DNA of 64,000 nt from Fibrobacter sp. (GTDB taxonomy: Bacteria > Fibrobacterota > Fibrobacteria > Fibrobacterales > Fibrobacteraceae): the NCBI GenBank assembly GCA_024398965.1, contig JAKSIF010000001.1, forward strand, positions 1-64,000. Reading direction: 5' to 3'. The notes below the pieces were generated by a model that did no database searches, was not told the origin of the DNA, and saw nothing but the letters and a program-made list of their open reading frames with translations. Below, piece after piece: positions 23,436 through 32,302 of this stretch. Position 1 is the first letter of the stretch, and every line of letters starts with the position of its first letter. Both the position numbers and the translations under genes were made by a program.

Positions 23436-25874
23436 ATGAAGAATCCTGAAATGCAGGGTGCGGAAGATCGCATCCCCGAAGAGACCATTGACCCCAAATC
23501 CAAAATTGCCCGCGAAGCTGATGCCTTCTTGGCAGCCATTGTTGGCGGCGCAGACGAAGATGAGGCTGACGAAGCAGCATTCCTGGCGGTAAATCCGGAC
23601 GGCATTGTCATTGACGACGATTGCAATATCGTAAAGGCTGGTGCAGAAGCCAAAGCTACTGTCGGCGAAGCTATCGAATTTGTAGACGAAAATTCTACGG
23701 AAGAACAACCCGCAGAAGACAAAGCCGACTTTATAGAAACCGAGAAAAAGGAATCTGCCGAGGAATCCGCAATCAAGGAAATCATCGAAGACGCATCCGA
23801 CGTTGACGAGAACGATGACGACAGTGACGACGCAGAAGACGGCGACGAGGCACTGGTAACTTTTGAAGATCTGGACTTGGCCCCCGAAGTTCTTGAAGCT
23901 ATCGGCGCCATGAATTACGTGACCCCCTCCCCCATTCAGGCCAAGGCTATTCCCGCATTGCTCCAGGGCGGAAACCTGCTAGGCACAGCACAAACCGGAA
24001 CAGGCAAGACTGCAGCATTCTCCTTGCCGTTGCTGACCCGCCTGGAATTTAACGGTCACGAAACTTCCATGCTGGTCTTGACGCCCACACGCGAATTGGC
24101 CATCCAGGTGGCAGAAGCCATCCAGCAGTTCGCAGCAAAGATGCCCAAGGTCCATGTGGTTCCCGTTTACGGTGGCCAGGATATCGCAGTGCAGATCCGC
24201 GCCCTGAAGCGCCAGGCAAACATCATTGTGGCTACTCCGGGCCGTCTCATCGACCACATCAACCGCGGTACCATTACCTTGAGCGGCGTAAAGGCAATCG
24301 TTCTTGACGAAGCCGACGAAATGCTGGACATGGGATTCGAAGAGGACGTAGAAACCATCCTGAAGGAAATTCCAGCAGACGCTCAGCGAGCCCTCTTCAG
24401 CGCCACCATGCCCAAGAAGGTGAAGGCCATCATCGACAAGTACCTGGGCGAATACGAAGAAGCCTGCATCGAAGGCAAGACCACCACGGTGGAAAACATC
24501 CGCCAGCGTTACCTGATGGTAAAGAACGAGCACAAGGTTGAAGCCCTGGCCCGCGTTCTAGAAGGTGAAGAATTTGACGGTGTCTTGATTTTCGTACGCA
24601 CTAAGCAGAATACTACCGAAGTGGCTGAAAAGTTGGAAAGCCGCGGTTTCAACGTGGCCCCGCTGAACGGAGACCTGGCACAGTCCATGCGAGAACGTAC
24701 CATCAACCGTTTGAAGATGGGTAAGCTTGACATTGTCGTTGCAACCGACGTGGCCGCCCGCGGTATCGACGTGGACCGCATTTCCCTGGTAGTGAACTAC
24801 GACATTCCTTTCGACACCGAATCCTACGTACACCGCATTGGACGTACAGGTCGTGCAGGCCGCAGCGGCGATGCAATTCTCTTCATCACTCCCCGCGAAA
24901 AGCGCATGCTGAAGATTATCGAACGTGCCACCCGCCAGCCCATCGACATGATGGATATGCCCACCGGCGAAGTCATTAGCGCCAAGCGCGTGGCCGCCTT
25001 CAAGGAAAAGGTGAACAGCGTCTTGAGCTACGGCGAACTGGACAAGTTCAAGACCTTGGTCCGCGAAATGGTGGAAGCCGGATGCAACAAGACCAACGGG
25101 GTCTTGAACGAAGACGGTTCCGTTACCGAAATTACCGCAGAAGACGTTGCCGCAGCAATCATCAAGATGTATCAGAAGAAGCAGCCCCTGTTCCCGGAAT
25201 TGCAGCCGCTGGACGCCCCCCGCGAAGCACGCCGCGAAAGGGAACGCGCAGAACGAGGCGAACGCTCCGGCAAGGAAAGGGGAGGTCGTGACTTTATCGG
25301 TACGGTATCCAAGGAACGCAAGGAAGGTTCCAACGGCGTCGAAGAAGGCTACCTCCGTTATTACCTTGGCGTAGGCCGCGTCGACCGCGTTACCCCGAAG
25401 GATATTGTAGGCGCCATCGCGGGCGAAGCAAACATCAGCAGCAGCAACATCGGACGCATCAAGCTGTTCGACAAGTTCAGTACTGTAGAATTGCCGGAAG
25501 CTGTCCCCCAGGACGTGCTGGATATTCTGGCAGGCATTACCATCCGCGGTAACGACGCCCGCTTCCGCCTGATGACAGACGAACCTCCTACTGGCCCTGC
25601 CCCGGGAACTCGCCCCCGTGAAGGACGCAGTTTCCATCGCGAAGGCCGAGGCGGATTTGGCCGCGGCAATCGTGAAGAACGTCGTGGCGGTTTCCGCAAG
25701 GATCGCGATTTCGGCGGGCGTGACGGCGGACGCGAAGAACGCGGAATCTTCGGGAAAAATCGTGAAGAACGTCGCCGCGAAAAGTTCGGCGAAAAGCCTT
25801 TCCGCAAGGACCACGACGAACGGGATTTTGGCGACAAGCCCTTCCGCAAGACCCGCCGCTTCGGAAGACATTAA
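23436..25874 (+). CDS. DEAD-box RNA helicase, DeaD/CsdA-like, with acidic N-terminus
   Basis: An 812-residue ATP-dependent RNA helicase for ribosome assembly, RNA decay or cold growth. An unusual ~140-residue acidic extension precedes the core. The core has FEDLDLAPEVL...PSPIQAKAIP (Q motif), AQTGTGKT (185-192), PTRELA, TPGRLIDH, LDEADEML, SATMP and HRIGRTGRAGR. A DbpA-type RNA-binding domain follows (RVTPKDIVGAIAGEANI...), then a ~100-residue tail rich in Arg, Gly, Phe and Lys that resembles RGG low-complexity regions. AAGGTG lies upstream of the ATG. The long leader with dyads recalls cold-shock helicase mRNAs. Confidence 0.93.
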   Translation: MKNPEMQGAEDRIPEETIDPKSKIAREADAFLAAIVGGADEDEADEAAFLAVNPDGIVIDDDCNIVKAGAEAKATVGEAIEFVDENSTEEQPAEDKADFIETEKKESAEESAIKEIIEDASDVDENDDDSDDAEDGDEALVTFEDLDLAPEVLEAIGAMNYVTPSPIQAKAIPALLQGGNLLGTAQTGTGKTAAFSLPLLTRLEFNGHETSMLVLTPTRELAIQVAEAIQQFAAKMPKVHVVPVYGGQDIAVQIRALKRQANIIVATPGRLIDHINRGTITLSGVKAIVLDEADEMLDMGFEEDVETILKEIPADAQRALFSATMPKKVKAIIDKYLGEYEEACIEGKTTTVENIRQRYLMVKNEHKVEALARVLEGEEFDGVLIFVRTKQNTTEVAEKLESRGFNVAPLNGDLAQSMRERTINRLKMGKLDIVVATDVAARGIDVDRISLVVNYDIPFDTESYVHRIGRTGRAGRSGDAILFITPREKRMLKIIERATRQPIDMMDMPTGEVISAKRVAAFKEKVNSVLSYGELDKFKTLVREMVEAGCNKTNGVLNEDGSVTEITAEDVAAAIIKMYQKKQPLFPELQPLDAPREARRERERAERGERSGKERGGRDFIGTVSKERKEGSNGVEEGYLRYYLGVGRVDRVTPKDIVGAIAGEANISSSNIGRIKLFDKFSTVELPEAVPQDVLDILAGITIRGNDARFRLMTDEPPTGPAPGTRPREGRSFHREGRGGFGRGNREERRGGFRKDRDFGGRDGGREERGIFGKNREERRREKFGEKPFRKDHDERDFGDKPFRKTRRFGRH

Positions 25875-25919
25875 AAATTCGCAAAAAACATCCGTCAGAA
25901 ATTCTCAATTGGATAATTT

Positions 25920-27173
25920 TTACTGCAAATAGTAACGGCTCGCCCAAAGGCGTGCCGTTTTTTCATAAGCAGGAAGGACTCCCACATCAAGGACTCCCGA
26001 AATAATATTCCTTGCAAGTTCGGATACATAAATTCGCGAATCATCTACATAACTCACAGGATCCAAAGCAACCTTACGGGCTATAATCAAACACAGCCCT
26101 TTTCCAAGGTTCACGTTTTTTCGATTGGACTGATTTAAAGTTTCCCCATATTTACTGAAAATCGCTTCAGCAGCCTTAAGTCCATCCAATAGATCCTGAA
26201 CATACGAGATTTCCTTTGTAAGCGATTTTACACCAAGCTGCTTGATATTTTTCGAAAATAGTGTCGTAGACCGCACTCCGTACAGAAACTTTCCTTCTTG
26301 AAACTTTTCAAGTTTCTTAAGATCTTCATCAAATTCGCCACCGGTTGAAAATTCGGACAAAAGTTGCATTGTTCTCATAAAATCCCCGCAATCCTTTTCC
26401 GCCACAATAAATTCCATCCACGCAAAGAACTCCTCCCACGTGGTTGGATTCAAACAAGGATAGAGGTTATAACCGGATTGTTCGATTCTGAACTTTTCTG
26501 TATAATTCAACAGGTCCCAAATAAGCTTGAAACGCGAATATCTACCAAAATCCCTGGGTTCCCTATAAAGAGCAGGATTCCAACTACGGTCAAAATCACA
26601 AAACAACTTGACTTGAGTGTCAAAAACAATGGTAAAGGCATAACTCCCATTTTTCAATTGAGCTGTTTCAGTAACGCAAATGCTATCAAAGTCCACAAAA
26701 TGATCTACACGAAATCTTTCGAGTGATTCGTCTCTTGAAATAAATCGAGGTATGACTACCCACGTTTCAAGCAGTGCAACAGCCGCTCGTTGAAGATTTT
26801 CTTTAGAACGTTCAAGATAAGATTCATCGGACCTCACATGGATTACATTATTCGGAACAACAACGGTTTCACCCTTCAGAAGCGAAATCCATTTAGGATG
26901 TTCCGCGGCAGAAAAACGTTCCTTATGAAAATTTTCCAGAACAAGGCGCAGTTCCTGAAACCCGAAATAGTCCCGAAAGCCATCCTTGTATTTCATCTTT
27001 AGCAGGCTATCTTTTATCTCTGGATTTGAAAGCTGCTTTCGTTTCATCACTTTATCGTGGGTCCAAAAATTAGAAGCAATATGACCGCCTGACAATACAG
27101 AAAGATTCTTTGAAGTCAACCCAAGGAAACTTTCCAATTCCAAAAAATATTCATCACGCACAATTGCCGCCAT
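25920..27173 (-). CDS. Protein of unknown function, 417 residues
   Basis: I do not recognise this protein. It has no signal peptide or membrane helix, is rich in aromatic and charged residues, and seems to be a soluble, mainly helical protein. Repeated F-W-D motifs (VDHFVDFDSI, FCDFDRSWNPALYREPRDFGRY) give no clear family. AAGGA lies 7 nt before the ATG. The gene is more AT-rich and uses less biased codons than the flanking helicase, which hints at acquisition by transfer. It converges with the helicase gene and diverges from the NERD gene across about 90 bp. Confidence 0.75.
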   Translation of the reverse strand: MAAIVRDEYFLELESFLGLTSKNLSVLSGGHIASNFWTHDKVMKRKQLSNPEIKDSLLKMKYKDGFRDYFGFQELRLVLENFHKERFSAAEHPKWISLLKGETVVVPNNVIHVRSDESYLERSKENLQRAAVALLETWVVIPRFISRDESLERFRVDHFVDFDSICVTETAQLKNGSYAFTIVFDTQVKLFCDFDRSWNPALYREPRDFGRYSRFKLIWDLLNYTEKFRIEQSGYNLYPCLNPTTWEEFFAWMEFIVAEKDCGDFMRTMQLLSEFSTGGEFDEDLKKLEKFQEGKFLYGVRSTTLFSKNIKQLGVKSLTKEISYVQDLLDGLKAAEAIFSKYGETLNQSNRKNVNLGKGLCLIIARKVALDPVSYVDDSRIYVSELARNIISGVLDVGVLPAYEKTARLWASRYYLQ

Positions 27174-27264
27174 AGCAAGTTCCTTGCAAAAAATTCATAC
27201 ATTATCCACACCATATATCGTTGAGAAGTATGCACTCTGTCTAATTATTTCTTATACTTTTCCC

Positions 27265-28014
27265 ATGATTTCGACCATCGTCACATTGCTAGCCATAATC
27301 CTGCTGCTGGCATTCGCCTTTTTCAAGACAAAGGCCGCCAAGCCTAAGGCAGGGCAATTCCATAATGATGGTCGCCGCAAGACGTTTAAGGATTTTCAGG
27401 ACCAGCTTGAAAACGACCCTAACGGAATCTATGGCGAAGCGGTCCTTGCCAAGACCGTAGCAGGCATTTGCAGTAAGGACGGACGCAAGTTCGTACTGAT
27501 GAAGAATCTGTACATTCCAAGCCGTGGCGGTACTACCGAAATAGACTCGCTGCTTTTGCATCAGTCCGGAATCTACGTTCTGGAAAGCAAGAATATCTCC
27601 GGCGAAATTTCTGGAGGTATCGACGACGAACGTTGGCACCAGCGCATGAACGCCCGCATCGAGCACACCTTCCACAACCCCATTCAGCAAAACGCCGGAC
27701 ACATTCGGGCTCTACAGCATTTCCTTAAAGAGAATTATTCCCGCGCGCAGCTCAACATAGACGATCTCCCCATTTTTTCTGCCATCGTTTTCAGTGACCG
27801 ATGCGCCCTGAAGCACATTCCTGTTCAAGGCGAAAACTGGATTATCCTTCATATGTTTCAATTGCAGGATAGGCTCGCAAATCTTATAAAGAAACAAAGG
27901 ACCATTTTCAGCACAGGACAACTCGAAGATCTTTATTGGAAATTGGAGCCCTGCACAAAGGTCAGCGACAAGGTGAAGGCCGAACACTTGAAATACATAA
28001 AGACTGCTCATTAA
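27265..28014 (+). CDS. NERD domain protein, membrane-anchored
   Basis: A 249-residue protein with one N-terminal membrane helix (residues 2-18) and a nuclease-related domain (NERD). GIYGEAVLAKTVAGI, LYIPSRGGTTEIDSLLLHQSGIYVLESKNISGEISG contain the E, D and E-x-K residues of the PD-(D/E)xK-like fold. The C-terminal ~100 residues are an unassigned extension. NERD proteins are thought to process nucleic acid; some are linked to mobile elements or defence, but the function here is unproven. The start is placed at MISTIVTLL; TACTTTTC lies immediately upstream and no Shine-Dalgarno is seen. Confidence 0.82.
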   Translation: MISTIVTLLAIILLLAFAFFKTKAAKPKAGQFHNDGRRKTFKDFQDQLENDPNGIYGEAVLAKTVAGICSKDGRKFVLMKNLYIPSRGGTTEIDSLLLHQSGIYVLESKNISGEISGGIDDERWHQRMNARIEHTFHNPIQQNAGHIRALQHFLKENYSRAQLNIDDLPIFSAIVFSDRCALKHIPVQGENWIILHMFQLQDRLANLIKKQRTIFSTGQLEDLYWKLEPCTKVSDKVKAEHLKYIKTAH

Positions 28015-28079
28015 TAAAATCATATTTTATAAAAATTGCGGCAATATCCTTGCTATATTTTCGCCGAGAGATTTTTTAT

Positions 28080-29351
28080 ATGAAGCAGATTATTAAAGAG
28101 ACAAAGCTTTCTAACGGCGTCGTGGTCATGACCGACTACATGCCTCACGCTTATTCCGTTACCGTTGGCGCATGGATTCCTCGCGGAAGCCGCCACGAAG
28201 CCAGGGGAGAATTTGGTCTCAGTCATTTTTACGAACATCTGGTTTTCAAGGGAACCGAGAACCGTACCGCTCTTGAGATCGCCCGTTCCATCGAAGACCG
28301 CGGCGGAAATCTGGAAGCCTACACCACCCGCCAGGAAACAGGTTTCTATGCCAATGTGGAAAGCGGTGATTTAGCCCTTGCCATAGACGTTATCGCCGAC
28401 ATGCTCATGAATCCGCTCTTCGAAAAGAAGGAGATGGAAAAGGAACGTAAGGTCATTATCGAGGAAGTCCACAGCTACGATGACATTCCCGAAGAAATCG
28501 TTGGCGACGTCTTTAATGCCATTCATTTTAAAGGTTGCGGCATCGCCCACTCCATTACCGGCACCGTCAAGGAAGTAAAGGAACTGACCCACAAGCAGAT
28601 GCTCGCCTACCGCGACCAGGTCATTAACGAATTGCCGATTTACGTTTGTGCGGCGGGCAAGGTGAATCACGACGCCCTGGTAGAACTTTGTATGCAAAAG
28701 TTCGCCCGCAAAAAATCCGGCGGCATCGCCCCTGCAAACATCTACAAGTCAAACCAGAGCGTCAAGGTGGTGCAAAAGCAGGACATCACCCAGTCCAACC
28801 TTTTCTGGGGCATGAGTTTCGACAAGAATCTCATCGACGAAAGGGGCCGTTGCGCTTTAAGCATTTTTAACGTAGCCATGGGCGCGGGCATGGCCAGCAG
28901 ACTTTTTCAGAAGATCCGTGAAGACAAGGGTCTAGCCTACTCTGTCTATTCTACCGCAGACATCTACCGCGACTGCATCGACTGGGGTGTGGCTTTAGCT
29001 ACGGAGCCTCACCAGCTGAAGATGGCTCTGGACCTTTCTGTGAAGGAGACCAAGAACTTCCTGAAAAAGGGTTTCATGAAGGATGAACTGGAACGCACCA
29101 AGGCCAACATCCTGGGCGGAATGCATCTGGGCGCAGACAATCCCGAGAAGCGGGCCATCCGTATGGCGGAACACATCCTGCACTTGGGGCAGTTCTTTAC
29201 CATGGACCATTCTGAAAAAATTATCCGCAGCTTAACAGCCGATGAAGTAACCTCGCTCGTGAACGACCTGTTTGCAAAGGCAAAGTTCTCCGCCGCCGTG
29301 GTAGAACCAAAGAGCAAGAAGAAAACGGAACTGTCCATCGACTTCTTTTAA
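28080..29351 (+). CDS. M16 family zinc metallopeptidase (insulinase/processing-peptidase type)
   Basis: A 423-residue peptidase. The inverted zinc motif HFYEH (49-53) is present, with the third ligand Glu in the downstream ERKVIIEEVHS segment. The C-terminal half has the inactive-domain pattern MASRLFQKIREDKGLAYSVYS. Length fits bacterial one-chain M16B enzymes. No signal peptide is seen, so it is probably cytoplasmic, degrading short peptides. The start is placed at MKQIIKETKLS after GAGAG; a TATATTTT box lies ~20 nt upstream. Confidence 0.92.
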   Translation: MKQIIKETKLSNGVVVMTDYMPHAYSVTVGAWIPRGSRHEARGEFGLSHFYEHLVFKGTENRTALEIARSIEDRGGNLEAYTTRQETGFYANVESGDLALAIDVIADMLMNPLFEKKEMEKERKVIIEEVHSYDDIPEEIVGDVFNAIHFKGCGIAHSITGTVKEVKELTHKQMLAYRDQVINELPIYVCAAGKVNHDALVELCMQKFARKKSGGIAPANIYKSNQSVKVVQKQDITQSNLFWGMSFDKNLIDERGRCALSIFNVAMGAGMASRLFQKIREDKGLAYSVYSTADIYRDCIDWGVALATEPHQLKMALDLSVKETKNFLKKGFMKDELERTKANILGGMHLGADNPEKRAIRMAEHILHLGQFFTMDHSEKIIRSLTADEVTSLVNDLFAKAKFSAAVVEPKSKKKTELSIDFF

Positions 29352-29424
29352 AGACGGATGCACTTCGGCAAACTCCGCGGACTTTTTGGACAAGTTCAGC
29401 GGACTTTTTTGCAACGCTTTAAAT

Positions 29425-29604
29425 AAAGCTCTGCTGGATAAGTGTTTGCATGGCGCCTAAGCTGCGAAATTACTGTAAAAATGCTTGTGAAACGAACCGA
29501 CAGGGCAGGTTATAAGTTACATTTGTGCAGTAATAATACAGTAGGCCAACGGGCTTACAAATTACAACTTATTTGCTAAGCGCATGTTTACGTCTAGCAG
29601 AGCT
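29425..29604 (+). repeat. Imperfect palindromic repeat, copy 1
   Basis: About 180 bp with perfect 9-bp terminal inverted repeats (AGCTCTGCT...AGCAGAGCT). It shares both ends and a ~45-bp block (ATTACTGTAA...ATGCTTGTGAAACG) with the copy at 30594-30767, while the interior differs. The left flank GCTTTAAATAAAGC looks like the right end of a further copy. Confidence 0.7.
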
Positions 29605-29902
29605 ATGAAAAAAATACTTTTATTGATTATTTTTTTCGGCTTTTTGCAAATGCTCTTTCATTGGAACAAATCAGAAATAATTTGATGAAAAATGTAATTT
29701 CTAGGGATTCTGTTGAAATGCGAATCCGGACTTCAGTTTCTTCACCTATGTTGAGTGGAAAGCAGAATGCCTATATTTATATGGTACGAAAGGGAAATTC
29801 TAAAATTTACAATTTTGATGGTGGAGATTCTTTTCGCAATATGGTGATTTCATTAATAGTCTTGAGAAAAGACTAGGCAATTCTTTATTGGCAACTTTTT
29901 AA
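29605..29902 (+). pseudogene. Frameshifted small secreted-protein gene
   Basis: A signal-peptide-like start MKKILLLIIFFGFLQ (29605 on) runs into an early stop, but shifting frame near the T-run at about 29650 continues as NALSLEQIRNNLMKNVISR (ALS would be a good cleavage site) to about 29840. A second shift continues as GDFINSLEKRLGNSLLATF to the stop at 29902. Joined, this would be a ~95-residue exported protein of unknown function. Two frameshifts argue for decay rather than a single sequencing error. It sits directly after repeat copy 1. Confidence 0.5.
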
Positions 29903-29913
29903 ATAGGTAAAAA

Positions 29914-30588
29914 ATGAAAAAAATTAATTTCATACCTTTGTTACTTGCAGGCCTGGAATTAATGACCGCTTGCACAGACTCATCCTCCAGTTTCGATGCA
30001 TCTGAAGTATGTCCAGAAAGCGGGCGTGGAACATTCCAAGATGTTCGAGATGGTCAAGTGTATAAATACATCACCATTGGCGATAGAGTGTGGATGGACC
30101 AAAACCTGAATTACCCAGCGGAAACTAGCACTTGCTATGATGAACAGCAAAGCAATTGCGATATCTATGGAAGGCTGTATTCTGTACAGTATATGAACAC
30201 CAAGCAAAAAAACTATGGAACGTTTAATCCAGATATTATTGATTCCATTTGCCCCAATGGATGGCGCGTTCCCACCTTGGCTGAATGGAATGAAATCGTT
30301 GATCAAATGGATGGTCTCAAACATTTCAAAAATAGCGAATGTATGGAAGTTTCTTTATTTGGCGGAATGGCTTATGTTAAAGAAAACCCAAGTACAGGCG
30401 AACCCATAGGGTACATTTTTCACGATTTGGGAAGATATAGACAATGGATTACTTCAACATACGATTTGTATGGAAGTATGAAGTTGTTTGATGTTGATTT
30501 AACCAACAAAGAAGAAAAAAATACTATATCCACATCCAATGGTTACTATTCCCTTCGCTGTATAAAAAAAGAAGACTGGGAGCTATGA
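29914..30588 (+). CDS. FISUMP domain lipoprotein (Fibrobacter succinogenes major paralogous domain)
   Basis: A 224-residue surface or periplasmic lipoprotein: signal peptide with lipobox LMTAC, a short Ser-rich linker, then one FISUMP (TIGR02145) domain. Hallmarks are visible: FQDVRDGQVYKYITIGDRVWMDQNLNY, CDIYGRLYSV, ICPNGWRVPTLAEWNEI and GYYSLRCIKKE. The family is greatly expanded in Fibrobacter; its role is not established. AGG precedes the ATG by 5 nt. The gene and the preceding pseudogene lie between the two palindromic repeats and are AT-richer than the surroundings. Confidence 0.9.
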   Translation: MKKINFIPLLLAGLELMTACTDSSSSFDASEVCPESGRGTFQDVRDGQVYKYITIGDRVWMDQNLNYPAETSTCYDEQQSNCDIYGRLYSVQYMNTKQKNYGTFNPDIIDSICPNGWRVPTLAEWNEIVDQMDGLKHFKNSECMEVSLFGGMAYVKENPSTGEPIGYIFHDLGRYRQWITSTYDLYGSMKLFDVDLTNKEEKNTISTSNGYYSLRCIKKEDWEL

Positions 30589-30593
30589 AATGA

Positions 30594-30767
30594 AAAGCTC
30601 TGCTGATCATTGGCATACACTGCAGAATTACTGTAATTATGCTTGTGAAACGTAACGGACCAGCAGTCTTTGTACAGTCAAAAGAAACCGCAGCCTTTAA
30701 ACTACGATTTATTAGTTTTGTCTTCAGATTTTTTTGCTATGCGCGCGTTTATGCCTAACATAGCTTT
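30594..30767 (+). repeat. Imperfect palindromic repeat, copy 2
   Basis: Starts AAAGCTCTGCTG and ends with CATAGCTTT; related to copy 1 at both ends (3' ends TTTGCTA.GCGC..GTTTA.G.CTA.CA.AGCT) and in the ATGCTTGTGAAACG block. Confidence 0.7.
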
Positions 30768-30771
30768 AAAT

Positions 30772-30800
30772 AAAAAATACCCCGCTCCGAGGAGTGGGGT
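30772..30800 (-). terminator. Terminator of the infC-rpmI-rplT operon
   Basis: ACCCCACTCC pairs with GGAGCGGGGT on the minus strand, followed by ATTTTTTATTT. Confidence 0.75.
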
Positions 30801-30849
30801 AAATTTCTCGCGTTAGATGAAGCTAAGCGAATTTAGACTTGCGTCTAAA

Positions 30850-31200
30850 TTATGCAGCCTTCACAGTTTCCACGACCTTGGCAAATGCAGAAGGATCTGC
30901 AACAGCCATATCAGCGAGAACCTTACGGTTCATCTTGATGTTAGCCTTGGAGAGCTTGTAAATGAACTGGCTATAGCTGATGCCGTATTCACGGACTGCA
31001 GCGTTGAGACGAGTGATCCACAGAGAGCGGAAGTCACCCTTCTTGTCGCGGCGGTGTGCGTAGGCATACTGACCAGCGTGAGCAACTGCGTCGATAGCAA
31101 GACGAATGTTGGACTTGCGACGACCGTAGAAGCCCTTAGCGGCCTTGAGGATATTTTTGCGGCGTTCGCGGGAAGGAACTCTGGATTTTGCGCGTGGCAT
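30850..31200 (-). CDS. rplT: 50S ribosomal protein L20
   Basis: A 116-residue primary 23S rRNA-binding assembly protein. [30 protein letters not shown] is the conserved basic extension, and [29 protein letters not shown] is typical of the globular half. Length is normal. It is the last gene of infC-rpmI-rplT; in many bacteria L20 represses this operon, but no L20-binding leader is evident here. Confidence 0.98.
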   Translation of the reverse strand: MPRAKSRVPSRERRKNILKAAKGFYGRRKSNIRLAIDAVAHAGQYAYAHRRDKKGDFRSLWITRLNAAVREYGISYSQFIYKLSKANIKMNRKVLADMAVADPSAFAKVVETVKAA

Positions 31201-31211
31201 TCTTACACTCC

Positions 31212-31409
31212 TTATGCTACTACAAGCAGACGCTTGACGTGATACATGTCGACCTTCTTAATGAGAGCGCCCTTACGCAGGTTACGCTTACGCTTAGTGG
31301 TCATCTTGGTTTGAATGTGGCGCATACCAGCGCGCTTGAACTTGACGTGGCCAGAGCCGGTCAGGCGGAAGCGCTTCTTGGAACCGCTATGAGTTTTCAT
31401 CTTAGGCAT
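31212..31409 (-). CDS. rpmI: 50S ribosomal protein L35
   Basis: A 65-residue basic protein: [23 protein letters not shown] is the standard start and [19 protein letters not shown] the end. It lies between infC and rplT, 11 bp before rplT. Confidence 0.98.
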   Translation of the reverse strand: MPKMKTHSGSKKRFRLTGSGHVKFKRAGMRHIQTKMTTKRKRNLRKGALIKKVDMYHVKRLLVVA

Positions 31410-31432
31410 TTTTACCTCGTTAGGTTATTAAG

Positions 31433-32065
31433 TTAAGCCTCACCTGCTGCCATGGGCTCGGTTACGGGCTTCGGTGCATCCTGCTGAGCAGCCTGGGGCT
31501 TCTTAGCGGTGCCTGCACCACGTTTAGGACCATAGATAGAAAGCATAGTATTGCCTTCGACTCTGGAGTCCATTTCAAGGTCGCCAAAGGCGGCCAAGTC
31601 TTCTTTTGCACGTTCCATAAGGCGCTTGCCATAGTCCATGTGGGCCATTTCACGACCGCGGAACTGCATAATAAGCTTTACCTTCATTCCATCCTGAAGG
31701 AACTCACCAGCCTGCTTGATGCGGTACTGGTAGTCGTTTTCAGCAGTCTTCGGGTGCATCTTGATTTCCTTAAGCTTCACCACGTGCTGCTTGGCCTTTG
31801 CGGCCTTAGCCTTCTTGATCTGTTCGAACTTGTACTTGCCGTAGTTGATGATCTTACATACGGGAGGCTTTGCGTTGGGAGACACTTCCACCAGGTCCAG
31901 TCCGGCGTCCTTAGCCATCTGGAGAGCCTTTGCAGTCTCGATAATGATGGCTTCGCCTTCATCCTTCACAAGACGGATAGGGCTGATACGAATATCTTCG
32001 TTGATACGGGTGCCGTCGCTCTGACGGTTGGGCATTTGACGGCCGCGGGGTGGTTGTAACGCCAA
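31433..32065 (-). CDS. infC: Translation initiation factor IF-3
   Basis: A 210-residue factor that prevents subunit joining and proofreads start codons. INEDIRISPIRLVKDEGE and GLDLVEVSPNAKPPVCKIINYGKYKFEQ mark the N-domain, and IKMHPKTAENDYQYRIKQAGEFLQDGMKVK and FRGREMAHMDYG the C-domain. An Ala/Pro/Gln-rich tail of ~30 residues is extra. The start is TTG, supported by AGGA 7 nt upstream; a rare start codon fits the usual IF-3 autocontrol. Promoter TTGGAC-N17-TATCTTTGG lies about 40 nt upstream. Confidence 0.96.
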   Translation of the reverse strand: MALQPPRGRQMPNRQSDGTRINEDIRISPIRLVKDEGEAIIIETAKALQMAKDAGLDLVEVSPNAKPPVCKIINYGKYKFEQIKKAKAAKAKQHVVKLKEIKMHPKTAENDYQYRIKQAGEFLQDGMKVKLIMQFRGREMAHMDYGKRLMERAKEDLAAFGDLEMDSRVEGNTMLSIYGPKRGAGTAKKPQAAQQDAPKPVTEPMAAGEA

Positions 32066-32099
32066 GTTAAGTTCCTCAGGATAAATTGTTTAATGTGAC

Positions 32100-32131
32100 C
32101 CAAAGATAGCAAGTTTTAGAAAAAAGTCCAA
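32100..32131 (-). promoter_or_regulatory. Promoter of infC-rpmI-rplT
   Basis: TTGGAC-N17-TATCTTTGG on the minus strand. Confidence 0.65.
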
Positions 32132-32150
32132 TATCTTTTCAAGGAACCCC

Positions 32151-32181
32151 TTTAAAAATAGACGTTTTTTTGTATAATTGG
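32151..32181 (+). promoter_or_regulatory. Promoter of tRNA-Gly
   Basis: TTTAAA-N16-TATAATTGG, 8 nt before the tRNA; divergent from the infC promoter. Confidence 0.65.
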
Positions 32182-32189
32182 GGTACAAT

Positions 32190-32261
32190 GCGGCGGTAGC
32201 TCAATGGTAGAGCTTTAGCCTTCCAAGCTAATGGTTGCCGGTTCGATCCCGGTCCGCCGCT
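32190..32261 (+). tRNA. tRNA-Gly (anticodon TCC)
   Basis: A 72-nt cloverleaf: acceptor GCGGCGG/CCGCCGC, anticodon arm TTAGC-CTTCCAA-GCTAA, T-arm GCCGG-TTCGATC-CCGGT, U73. Confidence 0.95.
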
Positions 32262-32264
32262 TTT

Positions 32265-32300
32265 ACAAAAAGGTTCCTTCCTTCCGGAAGGGACCTTTTT
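32265..32300 (+). terminator. Terminator after tRNA-Gly
   Basis: AAAAAGGTTCCTTCC-ttcc-GGAAGGGACCTTTTTT: a long stem followed by a T-run. Confidence 0.9.
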
Positions 32301-32302
32301 TG

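Noticed and set aside
29425-30767. Integron cassette array with attC sites
   Set aside because: GCCTAAC occurs at the end of copy 2 and the repeats are palindromic, but the matching GTTRRRY core is missing at the other end, the orientation relative to the genes is wrong, and no integron integrase is in the window. Kept only as an unexplained palindromic repeat pair.
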